Source: Azoarcus sp.
GTDB taxonomy: Bacteria > Pseudomonadota > Gammaproteobacteria > Burkholderiales > Rhodocyclaceae
Assembly: GCA_031258035.1 (NCBI GenBank)
Contig: JAIRNL010000013.1
Span: 1-6,138 of the forward strand
Direction of reading: 5' to 3'
Length of the DNA: 6,138 bases
The notes below the pieces were generated by a model. That model was not told the DNA's origin, searched no databases, and saw only the letters and a program-made list of their open reading frames with translations. Below are positions 1 through 5,865 of this stretch, in pieces. Made by a program: the position numbers and the translations under genes. Each line of letters begins with the position of its first letter. The stretch's first letter is position 1.

Positions 1-73
1 AAGTCGCGGAATCCAGAAGCCGCATGGATTCCGCGACTTCGCGCGGAATGACAGTCAGGGGCGCTTCGCGCCC
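1..73. repeat. Nested palindromic intergenic repeat (REP-like)
   Basis: A perfect 15-bp inverted repeat is visible: positions 1-15 (AAGTCGCGGAATCCA) pair with 25-39, with a 9-base spacer. The right arm can pair instead with 42-49 (ATTCCGCG at 28-35 against CGCGGAAT at 42-49), so two hairpins compete. A third hairpin follows, GGGCGC (59-64) with GCGCCC (68-73) and a three-base loop. The TGGATTCC...GGAATGAC layout resembles the small dispersed intergenic palindromes common in proteobacterial genomes; this is pattern recognition, not a database match. It lies downstream of the minus-strand transporter. The copy may extend left beyond the window. Only TTT follows the third hairpin on the plus strand, so it is a poor intrinsic terminator. 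Confidence 0.6.
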
Positions 74-173
74 TTTGTATGCAATGGCACTTCATGGAGT
101 AGGTTATGCCTGTAATAAATCAGGTTTCCCTTTGTAAGTTGACGGCAAACTCTGTCAGGCTGTTTGTTGGTTT

Positions 174-1427
174 TCACGCAATATCGTTTTCCTTTCCCTT
201 CGCCGCTCTTTTCGAGAACAGGACGCACGCGATGCAAAATTGCAGGATTCCCAATATCGCCCATACGCCAAGCCAGGCTTGCGCCGCATACGCATACGCC
301 GACAGACATGCGCCTGCCGCGCCCCCCAGGTAATAGCAACTCAGATAGAGGCCACTGGCTACCGCCACGGGAACCTTGCGTATACCGCTGACCAGCCTGG
401 CTGTATAAGTCTGGGCAAGATAGGCGGCGACAGAGAAAAGGCCAACGCCCGATACGATCAGGCCCAATGTATTGCTGCCAATCAAGACCACGGCTGACCA
501 GAATCCGACCAGCAATCCGCCGGCGACCCAATATACGGGAAACCGTTCGTGGATACGGGCGCTGAATGCCACGACCAGCAACGATGGCAGGCAAGCCAGG
601 TAGACCATGCCGATTTGGGCGGTCGACAAACCAAACAGCGGTAGACTCAGGTGTATGCCGAGCGCGACCAGTACCGCGCTTTGTGAGAAGAGCAATGCAA
701 AACCGAGCAGGCAGGCAAGTTGCAGGTTTTTGTCGGACAGTGCCGCGAAGAAAATACGCCTTGCCGGAAGCGCCGCGGGCGGTGGCGCGGGCCTGGAAAA
801 GGATAAGTGGCGGGAAAGGGCCGTCAGCAAGAAAACCAGCGAAACCAGTGCGGCGCAAATGAGAAATCCAGCCAGCCAGCCCATATGTCCGACCAGGAAC
901 CCTGGCAGGAAGCGGCTCATGCCGCTGCCCACGATCGTTCCGATGACGTAGCAGGCGATCCATGTCGAACGTTGCTTTTCGGTCCTAGCCAGAGCCGTCA
1001 GAGCCAGGCAGGTGCTCAACAGGAACGGCGTCAGCATGCCTTGAGCCAGACGCACCATCAGCAGGTGCGAGGCATGCGTGCTCGAAGCCAGGGCGGCCGT
1101 CAGGGCGGCGAGAATCAGCAGGCAGCCAGACAGGCACGATTTTGGCGCCATGCGCGATGACAGGTGCCCGGCAAAAGGCGCCGTCAGTACCATGCCAAGC
1201 AGACAGGCCATGTTCATCCACCCAGCCAGTTCGAGGTTCGCCTGGAAACGCGATACCAATGCGGGATACAGGGCCTGTAGCTGGTATAACGTGAAAAACG
1301 AACAGCACGAAACGGCCAATAACAGTATTTTCACCCGCTTGTCCTGATAGTCGAACTGATGGAGAGAGACTATCGGGTTGGGGCGACAGACGGAATGTCT
1401 ATTTTCAGGTGACGGTGATTCATCCAT
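174..1427 (-). CDS. MFS transporter, YnfM-like
   Basis: This is a full-length inner-membrane major facilitator of 417 residues, with about twelve hydrophobic segments in two halves. The first membrane segment starts near residue 33 (KILLLAVSCC...LYQLQALYP). A degenerate MFS motif A loop follows (GHLSSRMAPK, about residues 86-95). A charged, proline-rich central loop (about residues 205-230) separates the two six-helix bundles. The overall look is that of the YnfM/arabinose-efflux-like group; the substrate cannot be read from the sequence and is probably a small drug or metabolite exported by proton antiport. The start is uncertain. The ATG at 1427 has no clear ribosome site, while an in-frame GTG at 1334 (386 residues) has AGGA seven bases upstream. 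The GTG would place the dyads at 1346-1434 outside the gene, but it would remove a plausible cytoplasmic tail (FDYQDKR). The gene is divergent from the LysR regulator, its likely controller. Its GC content looks lower than that of the right half of the window. Confidence 0.9.
   Translation of the reverse strand: MDESPSPENRHSVCRPNPIVSLHQFDYQDKRVKILLLAVSCCSFFTLYQLQALYPALVSRFQANLELAGWMNMACLLGMVLTAPFAGHLSSRMAPKSCLSGCLLILAALTAALASSTHASHLLMVRLAQGMLTPFLLSTCLALTALARTEKQRSTWIACYVIGTIVGSGMSRFLPGFLVGHMGWLAGFLICAALVSLVFLLTALSRHLSFSRPAPPPAALPARRIFFAALSDKNLQLACLLGFALLFSQSAVLVALGIHLSLPLFGLSTAQIGMVYLACLPSLLVVAFSARIHERFPVYWVAGGLLVGFWSAVVLIGSNTLGLIVSGVGLFSVAAYLAQTYTARLVSGIRKVPVAVASGLYLSCYYLGGAAGACLSAYAYAAQAWLGVWAILGILQFCIACVLFSKRAAKGKENDIA
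1346..1374. promoter_or_regulatory. Inverted repeat GATAGTC-N15-GACTATC, possible operator
   Basis: GATAGTC (1346-1352) and its exact complement GACTATC (1368-1374) are separated by 15 bases. The arms are therefore 22 bp centre to centre, two helical turns, which suits a dimeric DNA-binding protein. The flanking CC/GG bases extend the symmetry with one mismatch. It lies between the LysR and MFS genes if the MFS starts at GTG 1334, or inside the 5' end of the MFS gene if that starts at 1427. Function is inferred from symmetry and position only. Confidence 0.4.
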
Positions 1428-1434
1428 TGAATCA
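1416..1434. promoter_or_regulatory. LysR-type T-N11-A dyad
   Basis: A perfect 7-bp inverted repeat, TGATTCA (1416-1422) and TGAATCA (1428-1434), has a 5-base spacer. Its interior, T1419 to A1431, fits the T-N11-A dyad that LysR-type regulators recognise. It sits about 30 bp upstream of the regulator's start and overlaps the first codons of the long form of the divergent MFS gene. Autoregulation of the LysR gene from this site is the natural reading, but it is an inference. Confidence 0.45.
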
Positions 1435-1465
1435 TCGCAATGACACTCTCGGGAAGGAGCGCGGC

Positions 1466-2371
1466 GTGGAGCTGAAACAACTTCGCTATTTCATCGTCGT
1501 GGCCGAAGAATTGAATTTCCGCCGCGCCGCCGAGCGGCTGCATCTGACCCAGCCGCCGTTGAGCCAGCAGATCAAGGCGCTGGAAAAGGCGCTTGGCGTC
1601 GATCTGTTCATTCGCAACACCCACAACGTCGCCCTGACGCGCGCGGGCCAGATTCTTTTACAGCAGGCTTACCGGTTGCAGGCCGATGTCCAGCACAGTT
1701 GCCAGTTGGTGCGCCAGGCCCAGGAAGGTTTTCGTGGCGTATTTCATCTGGGGTATTCGCAGAGTTGCATCTTCTCCGGCAGGCTCGGCAATGCTTTGGC
1801 TCATTTGCTTGGCAGTCGCCCGCATTTGCAGGTTCGGCTGCGGGAAGGCTGTATCGCGCAACTTCTCGACGAGGTGAAAAGTCATCGGCTGGATGCGGCC
1901 ATCATCCGCGGGCGTCTGGCTGCGGATGAGATCAGGCCGTTGTCTTGCCGGGTGTTGGGCGAAGAGCCGCTCCATGTCTTCGTCTGTCCCCATCACCGGC
2001 TGGCTTCAGCCAGTTCGATCCGCTTGTCTGACCTGCTCGAAGAGCGGTTGTTGTTGCAGCCAGCCAGCAAAAATACGGCGCTGCGGCGGCAGACGATCGT
2101 GCTTGCCGAGCGGGCCGGCCATCCTCTTGGCAATCTCCTCGAGGTGGGTGAGATAGCCAGCATGTTGTGCCTGATCAAGGCAAACGTCGGCGTGGCGCTG
2201 TTGCCCGGAAGCGTTGCCGGGTTGTCGGCTGACGTGGTGGGCATCCCGCTCTCCGATGAGGAGACGAGCTATCCGGTGTTGTTGCTCGCTGGCTCGGATC
2301 ATCCCGCAGTAGAGGCGTTGCGCCAATTTGTCGTGAGTCCGGACGGGGCGGTGGGGAACGGCTCGCCATGA
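1466..2371 (+). CDS. LysR-type transcriptional regulator
   Basis: This is a DNA-binding regulator of 301 residues, the normal LysR length. The N-terminal winged helix-turn-helix covers about residues 1-58, with the family signature (AAERLHLTQPPLSQQIKALE, residues 21-40). A linker helix runs to about residue 88, and an effector-binding domain follows from about residue 90 (RGVFHLGYS) to the end. The N-terminus resembles the CatM/BenM-like branch, but the inducer is not evident. The start is GTG 1466: AAGGAG at 1454-1459 stands six bases upstream and the protein begins directly with the canonical ELKQLRYF. A GTG at 1409 in the same frame would add 19 residues unlike the family. The gene is divergent from the YnfM-like transporter and is followed, 84 bp on, by the Bcr/CflA pump, so it may regulate one or both. 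A weak promoter candidate is TTGGGG (1378-1383), 16 bases, TATTTT (1400-1405). Confidence 0.93.
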   Translation: MELKQLRYFIVVAEELNFRRAAERLHLTQPPLSQQIKALEKALGVDLFIRNTHNVALTRAGQILLQQAYRLQADVQHSCQLVRQAQEGFRGVFHLGYSQSCIFSGRLGNALAHLLGSRPHLQVRLREGCIAQLLDEVKSHRLDAAIIRGRLAADEIRPLSCRVLGEEPLHVFVCPHHRLASASSIRLSDLLEERLLLQPASKNTALRRQTIVLAERAGHPLGNLLEVGEIASMLCLIKANVGVALLPGSVAGLSADVVGIPLSDEETSYPVLLLAGSDHPAVEALRQFVVSPDGAVGNGSP

Positions 2372-2375
2372 AGGG

Positions 2376-2418
2376 CCAGGCGCCGGCCGGTGTTGCTGCC
2401 TGCCGGCCCGTTGCCTGG
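2376..2418. other. GC-rich hairpin after the LysR gene
   Basis: CCAGGC (2376-2381) pairs with GCCTGG (2413-2418) and GGCCGG (2385-2390) pairs with CCGGCC (2403-2408), with a small internal loop between the two stems. It begins five bases after the LysR stop codon. No T-run follows on the plus strand, so it is not a canonical intrinsic terminator; it may protect the 3' end of the message or cause pausing. Confidence 0.35.
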
Positions 2419-2429
2419 GCGCAATGAAT

Positions 2430-2457
2430 TTGTGCGGTGCGGCAGAAGGAATATAAT
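2430..2457 (+). promoter_or_regulatory. Possible sigma70 promoter for the Bcr/CflA gene
   Basis: A perfect -10 hexamer TATAAT lies at 2452-2457, with TTGTGC at 2430-2435 as a partial -35 after a 16-base spacer. The -10 overlaps the ATG at 2456, which itself has AAGGA (2446-2450) five bases upstream. The stretch is therefore either a promoter for a start at 2522 or a ribosome binding site for a start at 2456; the sequence alone does not decide. Confidence 0.35.
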
Positions 2458-3718
2458 GCCCACCCTTCAGCCGGCGCGCGTTCCGGCGTTTTCTTCTTCC
2501 GGCGGATCGACCGGAACTCCCATGTCCGTTTCCCCGCAACGCATGGCGCTGCTGCTGGCTGCCCTCTCGGCCATCGGGCCTTTCGCCATTGATACCTACC
2601 TGCCGGCCTTCCATGCCATCGGCGATTCGCTCCAGGCCAGCGCCGACGACTTGCAGTGGACGCTGGCTATCTACATGGTGACGTTCGCCTTCATGTCGCT
2701 GTGGCACGGCGCGCTCTCCGACTGTTTCGGACGCCGCGTGGTGATCGTCGCCGGCAGCGTGGTGTTTCTGCTGGCTTCGCTGCTCTGTGCCGTCGCGCCC
2801 AGCATCGAGTGGCTCTGGTTCGGGCGCGCCGTGCAGGGCATGGCGGCGGGCGCCGGCGTCATCGTCGGGCGGGCCATGATCCGCGATCTTTTCGAGGGCG
2901 CCCCGGCACAGCGGCTGATGTCGCGCGTGGCGACGATTTTCGCGGTTGCCCCCGCCATCGCCCCCATGCTCGGCGGCTGGATCACCTTCCACGTCGGCTG
3001 GCGCGCGATTTTCTGGTTCCTGGCGGCGTTTTCCGGTTTTCTCGCCTGGTTGTCGTGGAAGGAACTCCCGGAAACCCTGCCGCCGGCGGCGCGCAAACCG
3101 TTGCACATCCCGGAGATGTTGCGCGCCTACGCGCAGATCTTCTCCAACCGCGAATTCCTCCTGCTCTCGGCGGTGGTGGCGCTGAATTTCAATGCCTTCT
3201 TCGTCCACATCGCCGCGGCGCCGACCTTCCTGATCCACCACCTCGGCCTCACCGAAACCCAGTTCGGCTGGTTGTTCGTGCCCTTCGTCACCGGGCTGGC
3301 TCTCGGCTCCATGATCTCCTCCCGCGTCGCCGGGCGCTGGAGTTCGCATCGCACGGTCTGTTGCGGCTTCATCATCATGGGGGTGGCAATGATGTTCGCG
3401 GTCGGGCACGCCGCCCTGTTTCCCCCCGCCGTGCCGGCGTCGGTGCTGCCGATCGGCCTGTTCTCCCTGGGGATGTCGCTGGCTGCCCCCAGCCTGATGT
3501 TGCTCACGCTGGAGCTTTTCCCGGCGCGGCGCGGCATGGTGGTGAGTTGCCAGACTTTCTTGCAGGTCGGGCTGAACGCCGTCACCGCCAAGGCCATCGT
3601 GCCACTGATCTGGGGATCGCCCCTCACGCTCGAACTGGGCATGGGCGGTTTTCTCGTGCTGGGCGCGGTGTGCTACGCGCTGTGGCGTCGCGGGCCGCGC
3701 TCGGTCGGGGACGCCTGA
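2456..3718 (+). CDS. Bcr/CflA family drug efflux MFS transporter
   Basis: This is an inner-membrane proton-driven efflux pump of 420 residues (398 if started at ATG 2522, which is closer to the usual 390-400 of the family). Hallmarks are the first-helix signature GPFAIDTYLPAF (residues 41-52), MFS motif A (GALSDCFGRR, 85-94), the GRAVQGMAAGAGVIVGRAMIRDLF-type fourth helix (about 123-146) and the APMLGGW motif-C region in helix 5. About twelve hydrophobic helices follow in two halves, complete to the C-terminus. Known relatives export bicyclomycin, chloramphenicol or sulfonamides, or small metabolites such as cysteine; the substrate here is unknown. The start at 2456 was chosen for AAGGA five bases upstream, but the overlapping TATAAT leaves 2522 open. 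The gene follows the LysR regulator in the same direction and converges on the fecIR genes across the repeat array. Confidence 0.92.
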   Translation: MPTLQPARVPAFSSSGGSTGTPMSVSPQRMALLLAALSAIGPFAIDTYLPAFHAIGDSLQASADDLQWTLAIYMVTFAFMSLWHGALSDCFGRRVVIVAGSVVFLLASLLCAVAPSIEWLWFGRAVQGMAAGAGVIVGRAMIRDLFEGAPAQRLMSRVATIFAVAPAIAPMLGGWITFHVGWRAIFWFLAAFSGFLAWLSWKELPETLPPAARKPLHIPEMLRAYAQIFSNREFLLLSAVVALNFNAFFVHIAAAPTFLIHHLGLTETQFGWLFVPFVTGLALGSMISSRVAGRWSSHRTVCCGFIIMGVAMMFAVGHAALFPPAVPASVLPIGLFSLGMSLAAPSLMLLTLELFPARRGMVVSCQTFLQVGLNAVTAKAIVPLIWGSPLTLELGMGGFLVLGAVCYALWRRGPRSVGDA

Positions 3719-4046
3719 GAGGGGCCGGGCTGGGGCGGCCTGGCATCGGGTTCTCGAACCGGATGCTTCCGTCGAAAGATATTCTCTACGAAATCAATGG
3801 GTTCTATCATGCTCGCCCGAACGGACGGGAACTGTCCGGCGCTTCTCCGAAAGTGAGCGCGGCCATCTTCAAAAATCAGTGTGGTGATTTTCAAAAATGA
3901 CCATAGTGATTTTCAAAAATGAGTGCAGTGATTTTTTACAACGCCTGCTGTCATTGAAAACCTGCTACAGCCCGCCATCGCCAGGCGCGACAAGGCGGAC
4001 ACCGACGCCGCCCTGTCGCGTCTGGCGGTGGCGGCCTTTTTCGATG
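3719..4046. other. Gene-poor segment, likely IS scar
   Basis: This stretch between the convergent Bcr/CflA and fecR genes holds no gene I can support. The first 40 bases are GC-rich. From about 3760 the GC content falls, to about one third across 3861-3940, against clearly GC-rich genes on both sides. A 45-codon frame from ATG 3763 ends at a TGA inside the second repeat unit (3898-3900), but it has no ribosome site and no recognisable homology. A small hairpin is present (CGGAC 3822-3826, GTCCG 3834-3838). The main feature is the 22-bp-period array described separately. The composition break and the repeats suggest residual mobile DNA. Confidence 0.5.
3862..3941. repeat. Four-unit tandem array, 22-bp period, IS21-like ends
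   Basis: Two identical 17-bp units, GTGATTTTCAAAAATGA, stand at 3884-3900 and 3906-3922. A diverged copy lies at 3862-3878 (GCCATCTTCAAAAATCA) and a partial copy begins at 3928 (GTGATTTTTTACAA). All four starts are exactly 22 bp apart, with unrelated 5-base spacers. Each unit is a quasi-palindrome (TxATTTT...AAAATxA). IS21-family elements carry several repeats of about 20 bp at their ends for transposase binding, and this layout fits; an iteron-like or operator array is the alternative. No istA or istB is seen in the window, so if the IS reading is right only one end remains. Confidence 0.6.
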
Positions 4047-4090
4047 TCAGCGTGCTGACCCGGCGTCCCCGTCCCCAGGCTCGATACTGA
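3932..4090 (+). pseudogene. Start-less ORF fragment after the repeat array
   Basis: A plus-strand frame runs from just inside the last repeat unit to the TGA at 4088-4090. It reads roughly PAVIENLLQPAIARRDKADT, then a further 30 residues. It has no plausible start codon or ribosome site at its left end, is strongly GC-biased at third positions from about 3962 on, and overlaps the 3' end of fecR by 44 bases. The opposite-strand frame with the same third positions is equally GC-rich, so codon bias does not prove coding. I do not recognise the protein. It could be the tail of a gene cut by a mobile element, or an accident of composition. Confidence 0.2.
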
Positions 4091-5108
4091 CCCACCACGG
4101 CAGCGGGCGGCGCACGCGGATGGGCAGGACGGCTTCGAGCATGGCCAGCGTCTGGTCGGGATCGTGAACCGGGTAGCCGCCGAAGACGGGCAGGTCGGCC
4201 ACTTCGGGCGCCAGACCCAGATGGCCGTGGTGATAGCGCCGCAGCTCGCGCACCACCCCGGACAGCGGGATGTTGCGGGCGACGAGCATGCCGCGCGTCC
4301 AAGCCTCGCGGGCTGGGTCGGCCGGCCCGGGGGGCCCCAGGCTGCTGCTGGTGAAGCGCACCTGTCGGCCGACCGGAACGACGGTGGTGACGCCGGCCCC
4401 GGTGCGCACCTCGACCGCGCCCTCGTAGACGGCAAGGCAGATCTGCGCGTCGTCATCCAGGCGCATGGTGAAGCGGGTGCCCAGGGCCTGAAGGCGGCCT
4501 TGCGCGGTCTCGACGTAGAAAGGACGCCGCAGCGGGTCGGCGGCGGTGTCGATGAGGATTTCGCCGCGCACCAGATGCAGGCGGCGCAGATCGGATCGGT
4601 AATCCTGATTGAAAGCACTGACGGCGTTGAGCCAGACGCGGGTACCGTCGGCCAGGGTGACCTCGCGCACTTCGCCGGTGCCGGTGCGGTGGTCGGCCAT
4701 CCACGCCTGGGTCATGCCGGGCAGCGGGGTGTGACGCCACGCCATCCAGCCGAACAGGCTGCTGCCGGCAAGGCTGGCAATACCCAGCAGCGCCTGCCGG
4801 CGCCGCAACCGGGCGCCGCTGGCCTGCTGGTAGGCGCTGATAGCGGTATGCCGCGCCGGGCTGCTCTTGATGGGCCCGAAGCGGCGGCTGATGTTCTCGA
4901 CATAGCCCCAGGCCTCCCCGTGCTCGACAGACTCGGCAAGCCAAGCTTCCCAGCGGCTGCGGTCGGCGGCCGTCGCTTCGCCCGAGCACAGCGCCGCGAA
5001 CCACTGCGCCGCCTGTTCCAGCGCCCGATGCGAAGGTCCGGGGGGCGGGCGCGGCTCAAGGGGAGGGACGGTCACGGCGTCGCTACCGGGGGCAGTCCGG
5101 CCCGTCAA
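4047..5108 (-). CDS. fecR: FecR-type anti-sigma / sigma regulator
   Basis: This is a single-pass inner-membrane protein (353 residues) that relays the signal from a siderophore-loaded TonB-dependent receptor to its cognate ECF sigma factor. The domains run in the standard order: a cytoplasmic N-terminal DUF4880 sigma-binding domain (about residues 29-71, with ALEQAAQWFAAL and the W-x-x-W-L pattern), a basic stretch RLRRR before one membrane segment (about 106-124), the periplasmic FecR domain (about 140-236, including VTLADGTRVWLNAVSAF and the LQALGTRF motif), and a C-terminal STN-like/DUF4974 domain (about 272-338). Length and ends look complete. The start given is TTG 5108, which overlaps the sigma gene by 26 bases; GTG 5075 just past the sigma stop is an alternative. 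Neither has a good ribosome site, so translational coupling to the sigma gene is likely. No TonB-dependent receptor follows within the window. Confidence 0.92.
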   Translation of the reverse strand: MTGRTAPGSDAVTVPPLEPRPPPGPSHRALEQAAQWFAALCSGEATAADRSRWEAWLAESVEHGEAWGYVENISRRFGPIKSSPARHTAISAYQQASGARLRRRQALLGIASLAGSSLFGWMAWRHTPLPGMTQAWMADHRTGTGEVREVTLADGTRVWLNAVSAFNQDYRSDLRRLHLVRGEILIDTAADPLRRPFYVETAQGRLQALGTRFTMRLDDDAQICLAVYEGAVEVRTGAGVTTVVPVGRQVRFTSSSLGPPGPADPAREAWTRGMLVARNIPLSGVVRELRRYHHGHLGLAPEVADLPVFGGYPVHDPDQTLAMLEAVLPIRVRRPLPWWVSIEPGDGDAGSAR

Positions 5109-5727
5109 GAGACGGCGGAGCGAACGACGAAACCGGCTCGCCGCCGTGGGGCAGTTCGGCCGCCGCCTGCCGCGCCTCCAGGCGCAGGCAGTGCAGCATG
5201 CCCTGGGCGATGTAGGTAGTCACTGTGCGGGTGCTCACACCCAACTCTCGGGCGACTTCCTTGTGCGTCATGCCGCCGGCCACGGCCATCACGAAGGCGC
5301 GGGCGGCCCTGGGCGGCAAGCTGCGCAGCATGGCGTCGATCTCGTACAGGGCTTCGAGCACGATGGCCTGATGCTCGGCGGAAGGCGTCACGGCTTCGGG
5401 CTGGGCCGCGAGCGCGTCGAGCCAGGCCCGTTCGATGCCGCGACGACGCCAGAGATCGACACACAAGCCGTTGGCCATGCTGCGCAGGTAGCTGCTGCGG
5501 GCCTTGGGCGCGTTCTCGAAGCGACGGGGCTTGTCGATGAGACGCAGGAAAGCGTCATGCGCGAGATCGGCCGCGTCGGCGGCGTTGCCCAGACGACGGT
5601 TCAACCACGCTTGCAGCCAGGCATGGTGATCGACATAGAGCGCATCAATGGCAGGAGAAGACGCGGCGTCCGAAGCGTCCAAGAGCAACCCCCGAACCGC
5701 GCGCGTACCTGGAATCCGCGCGCGCAT
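5083..5727 (-). CDS. fecI: ECF sigma-70 factor, FecI-like
   Basis: This is an iron-starvation-type extracytoplasmic-function sigma factor (214 residues) that directs RNA polymerase to the promoter of a siderophore-receptor gene when released by its FecR partner. Region 2 spans about residues 30-98 (YVDHHAWLQAWLNRRLG, then the -10-binding helix ADLAHDAFLRLI at 53-64). Region 4 spans about 128-182, with LPPRAARAFVMA and a helix-turn-helix at 154-176 (HKEVARELGVSTRTVTTYI). No region 3 is present, as expected for ECF factors. A tail of about 30 residues after region 4 overlaps the fecR start. The ATG at 5727 has no adjacent ribosome site; TTG 5688 or 5682 would trim 13-15 non-conserved residues, the latter with GGGGG six bases upstream. 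I saw no convincing 19-bp Fur box in the 138 bases upstream. It is transcribed with fecR. Confidence 0.93.
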   Translation of the reverse strand: MRARIPGTRAVRGLLLDASDAASSPAIDALYVDHHAWLQAWLNRRLGNAADAADLAHDAFLRLIDKPRRFENAPKARSSYLRSMANGLCVDLWRRRGIERAWLDALAAQPEAVTPSAEHQAIVLEALYEIDAMLRSLPPRAARAFVMAVAGGMTHKEVARELGVSTRTVTTYIAQGMLHCLRLEARQAAAELPHGGEPVSSFAPPSLDGPDCPR

Positions 5728-5732
5728 GGATG

Positions 5733-5773
5733 TTAATAGGAATCGCTCCGATTGTCCGCCAATTCACCTCCTC
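5733..5773 (-). promoter_or_regulatory. Perfect Shine-Dalgarno and 9-codon leader ORF upstream of fecI
   Basis: On the minus strand AGGAGG (5773-5768) is a full anti-16S match. Five bases on, a TTG (5762-5760) opens a nine-codon frame (MADNRSDSY) that ends at TAA 5735-5733, only five bases before the sigma ATG at 5727. In the sigma frame itself the only potential start near the SD is a rare ATT (5763-5761), which would add 12 residues. The site is therefore either a leader peptide coupled to the sigma gene or the true, non-standard ribosome site of the sigma gene. Confidence 0.4.
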
Positions 5774-5794
5774 CGACAACAAAGGCGGAACGCC
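5774..5794 (-). terminator. Weak candidate terminator after trpE
   Basis: On the minus strand, about 70 bases past the trpE stop, GGCG (5794-5791) and CGCC (5787-5784) form a 4-bp stem with a 3-base loop, followed by TTTGTTGT. The stem is short and the T-run is interrupted, so read-through from trpE into the sigma gene is quite possible. Confidence 0.2.
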
Positions 5795-5836
5795 CTGGGG
5801 TATTCATCGCCGACCTTCGCGCGCCCATTCGCCAAC

Positions 5837-5847
5837 CTCATCATGAG
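5837..5847. repeat. 11-bp palindrome CTCATCATGAG
   Basis: CTCAT and ATGAG flank a single central base, 19 bases beyond the trpE stop and 110 bases upstream of the sigma ATG. It may be a protein-binding site in the fecI upstream region. It does not match the Fur consensus well, and the one-base loop excludes a hairpin of the full arms. Confidence 0.2.
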
Positions 5848-5865
5848 AAGCATGGCCGCGCCCCC

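Noticed and set aside
2006..3409. Minus-strand frame of 467 codons across the LysR and Bcr/CflA genes
   Set aside because: It has low-complexity RGEH-rich composition, spans two well-supported genes on the other strand and has no recognisable domain.
3748..3764. GGTTC-TC-GAACC as a tRNA T-arm
   Set aside because: The loop is only two bases and no acceptor or anticodon arms can be drawn around it.
2656..3900. Long plus-strand frame of 414 codons overlapping the Bcr/CflA gene
   Set aside because: It is rich in Arg, Gly and His with no domain, and is an out-of-frame shadow of the transporter, which has clear MFS motifs.
3763..3900. 45-residue ORF ending inside the repeat array
   Set aside because: No ribosome site and no recognisable domain; its stop is part of a repeat unit, so it is probably chance.
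3861..3941. CRISPR array
   Set aside because: Spacers are only five bases and the period is 22 bp, far too short for CRISPR; no cas genes are present.
4164..5219. Plus-strand frame of 351 codons opposite fecR
   Set aside because: It is antisense to a gene with complete FecR domain order; this is a GC-driven shadow frame.
5728..5865. Fur box upstream of the FecI-like sigma gene
   Set aside because: Expected from the family, but I found no stretch close to the 19-bp Fur consensus; the CTCATCATGAG palindrome is a poor match.
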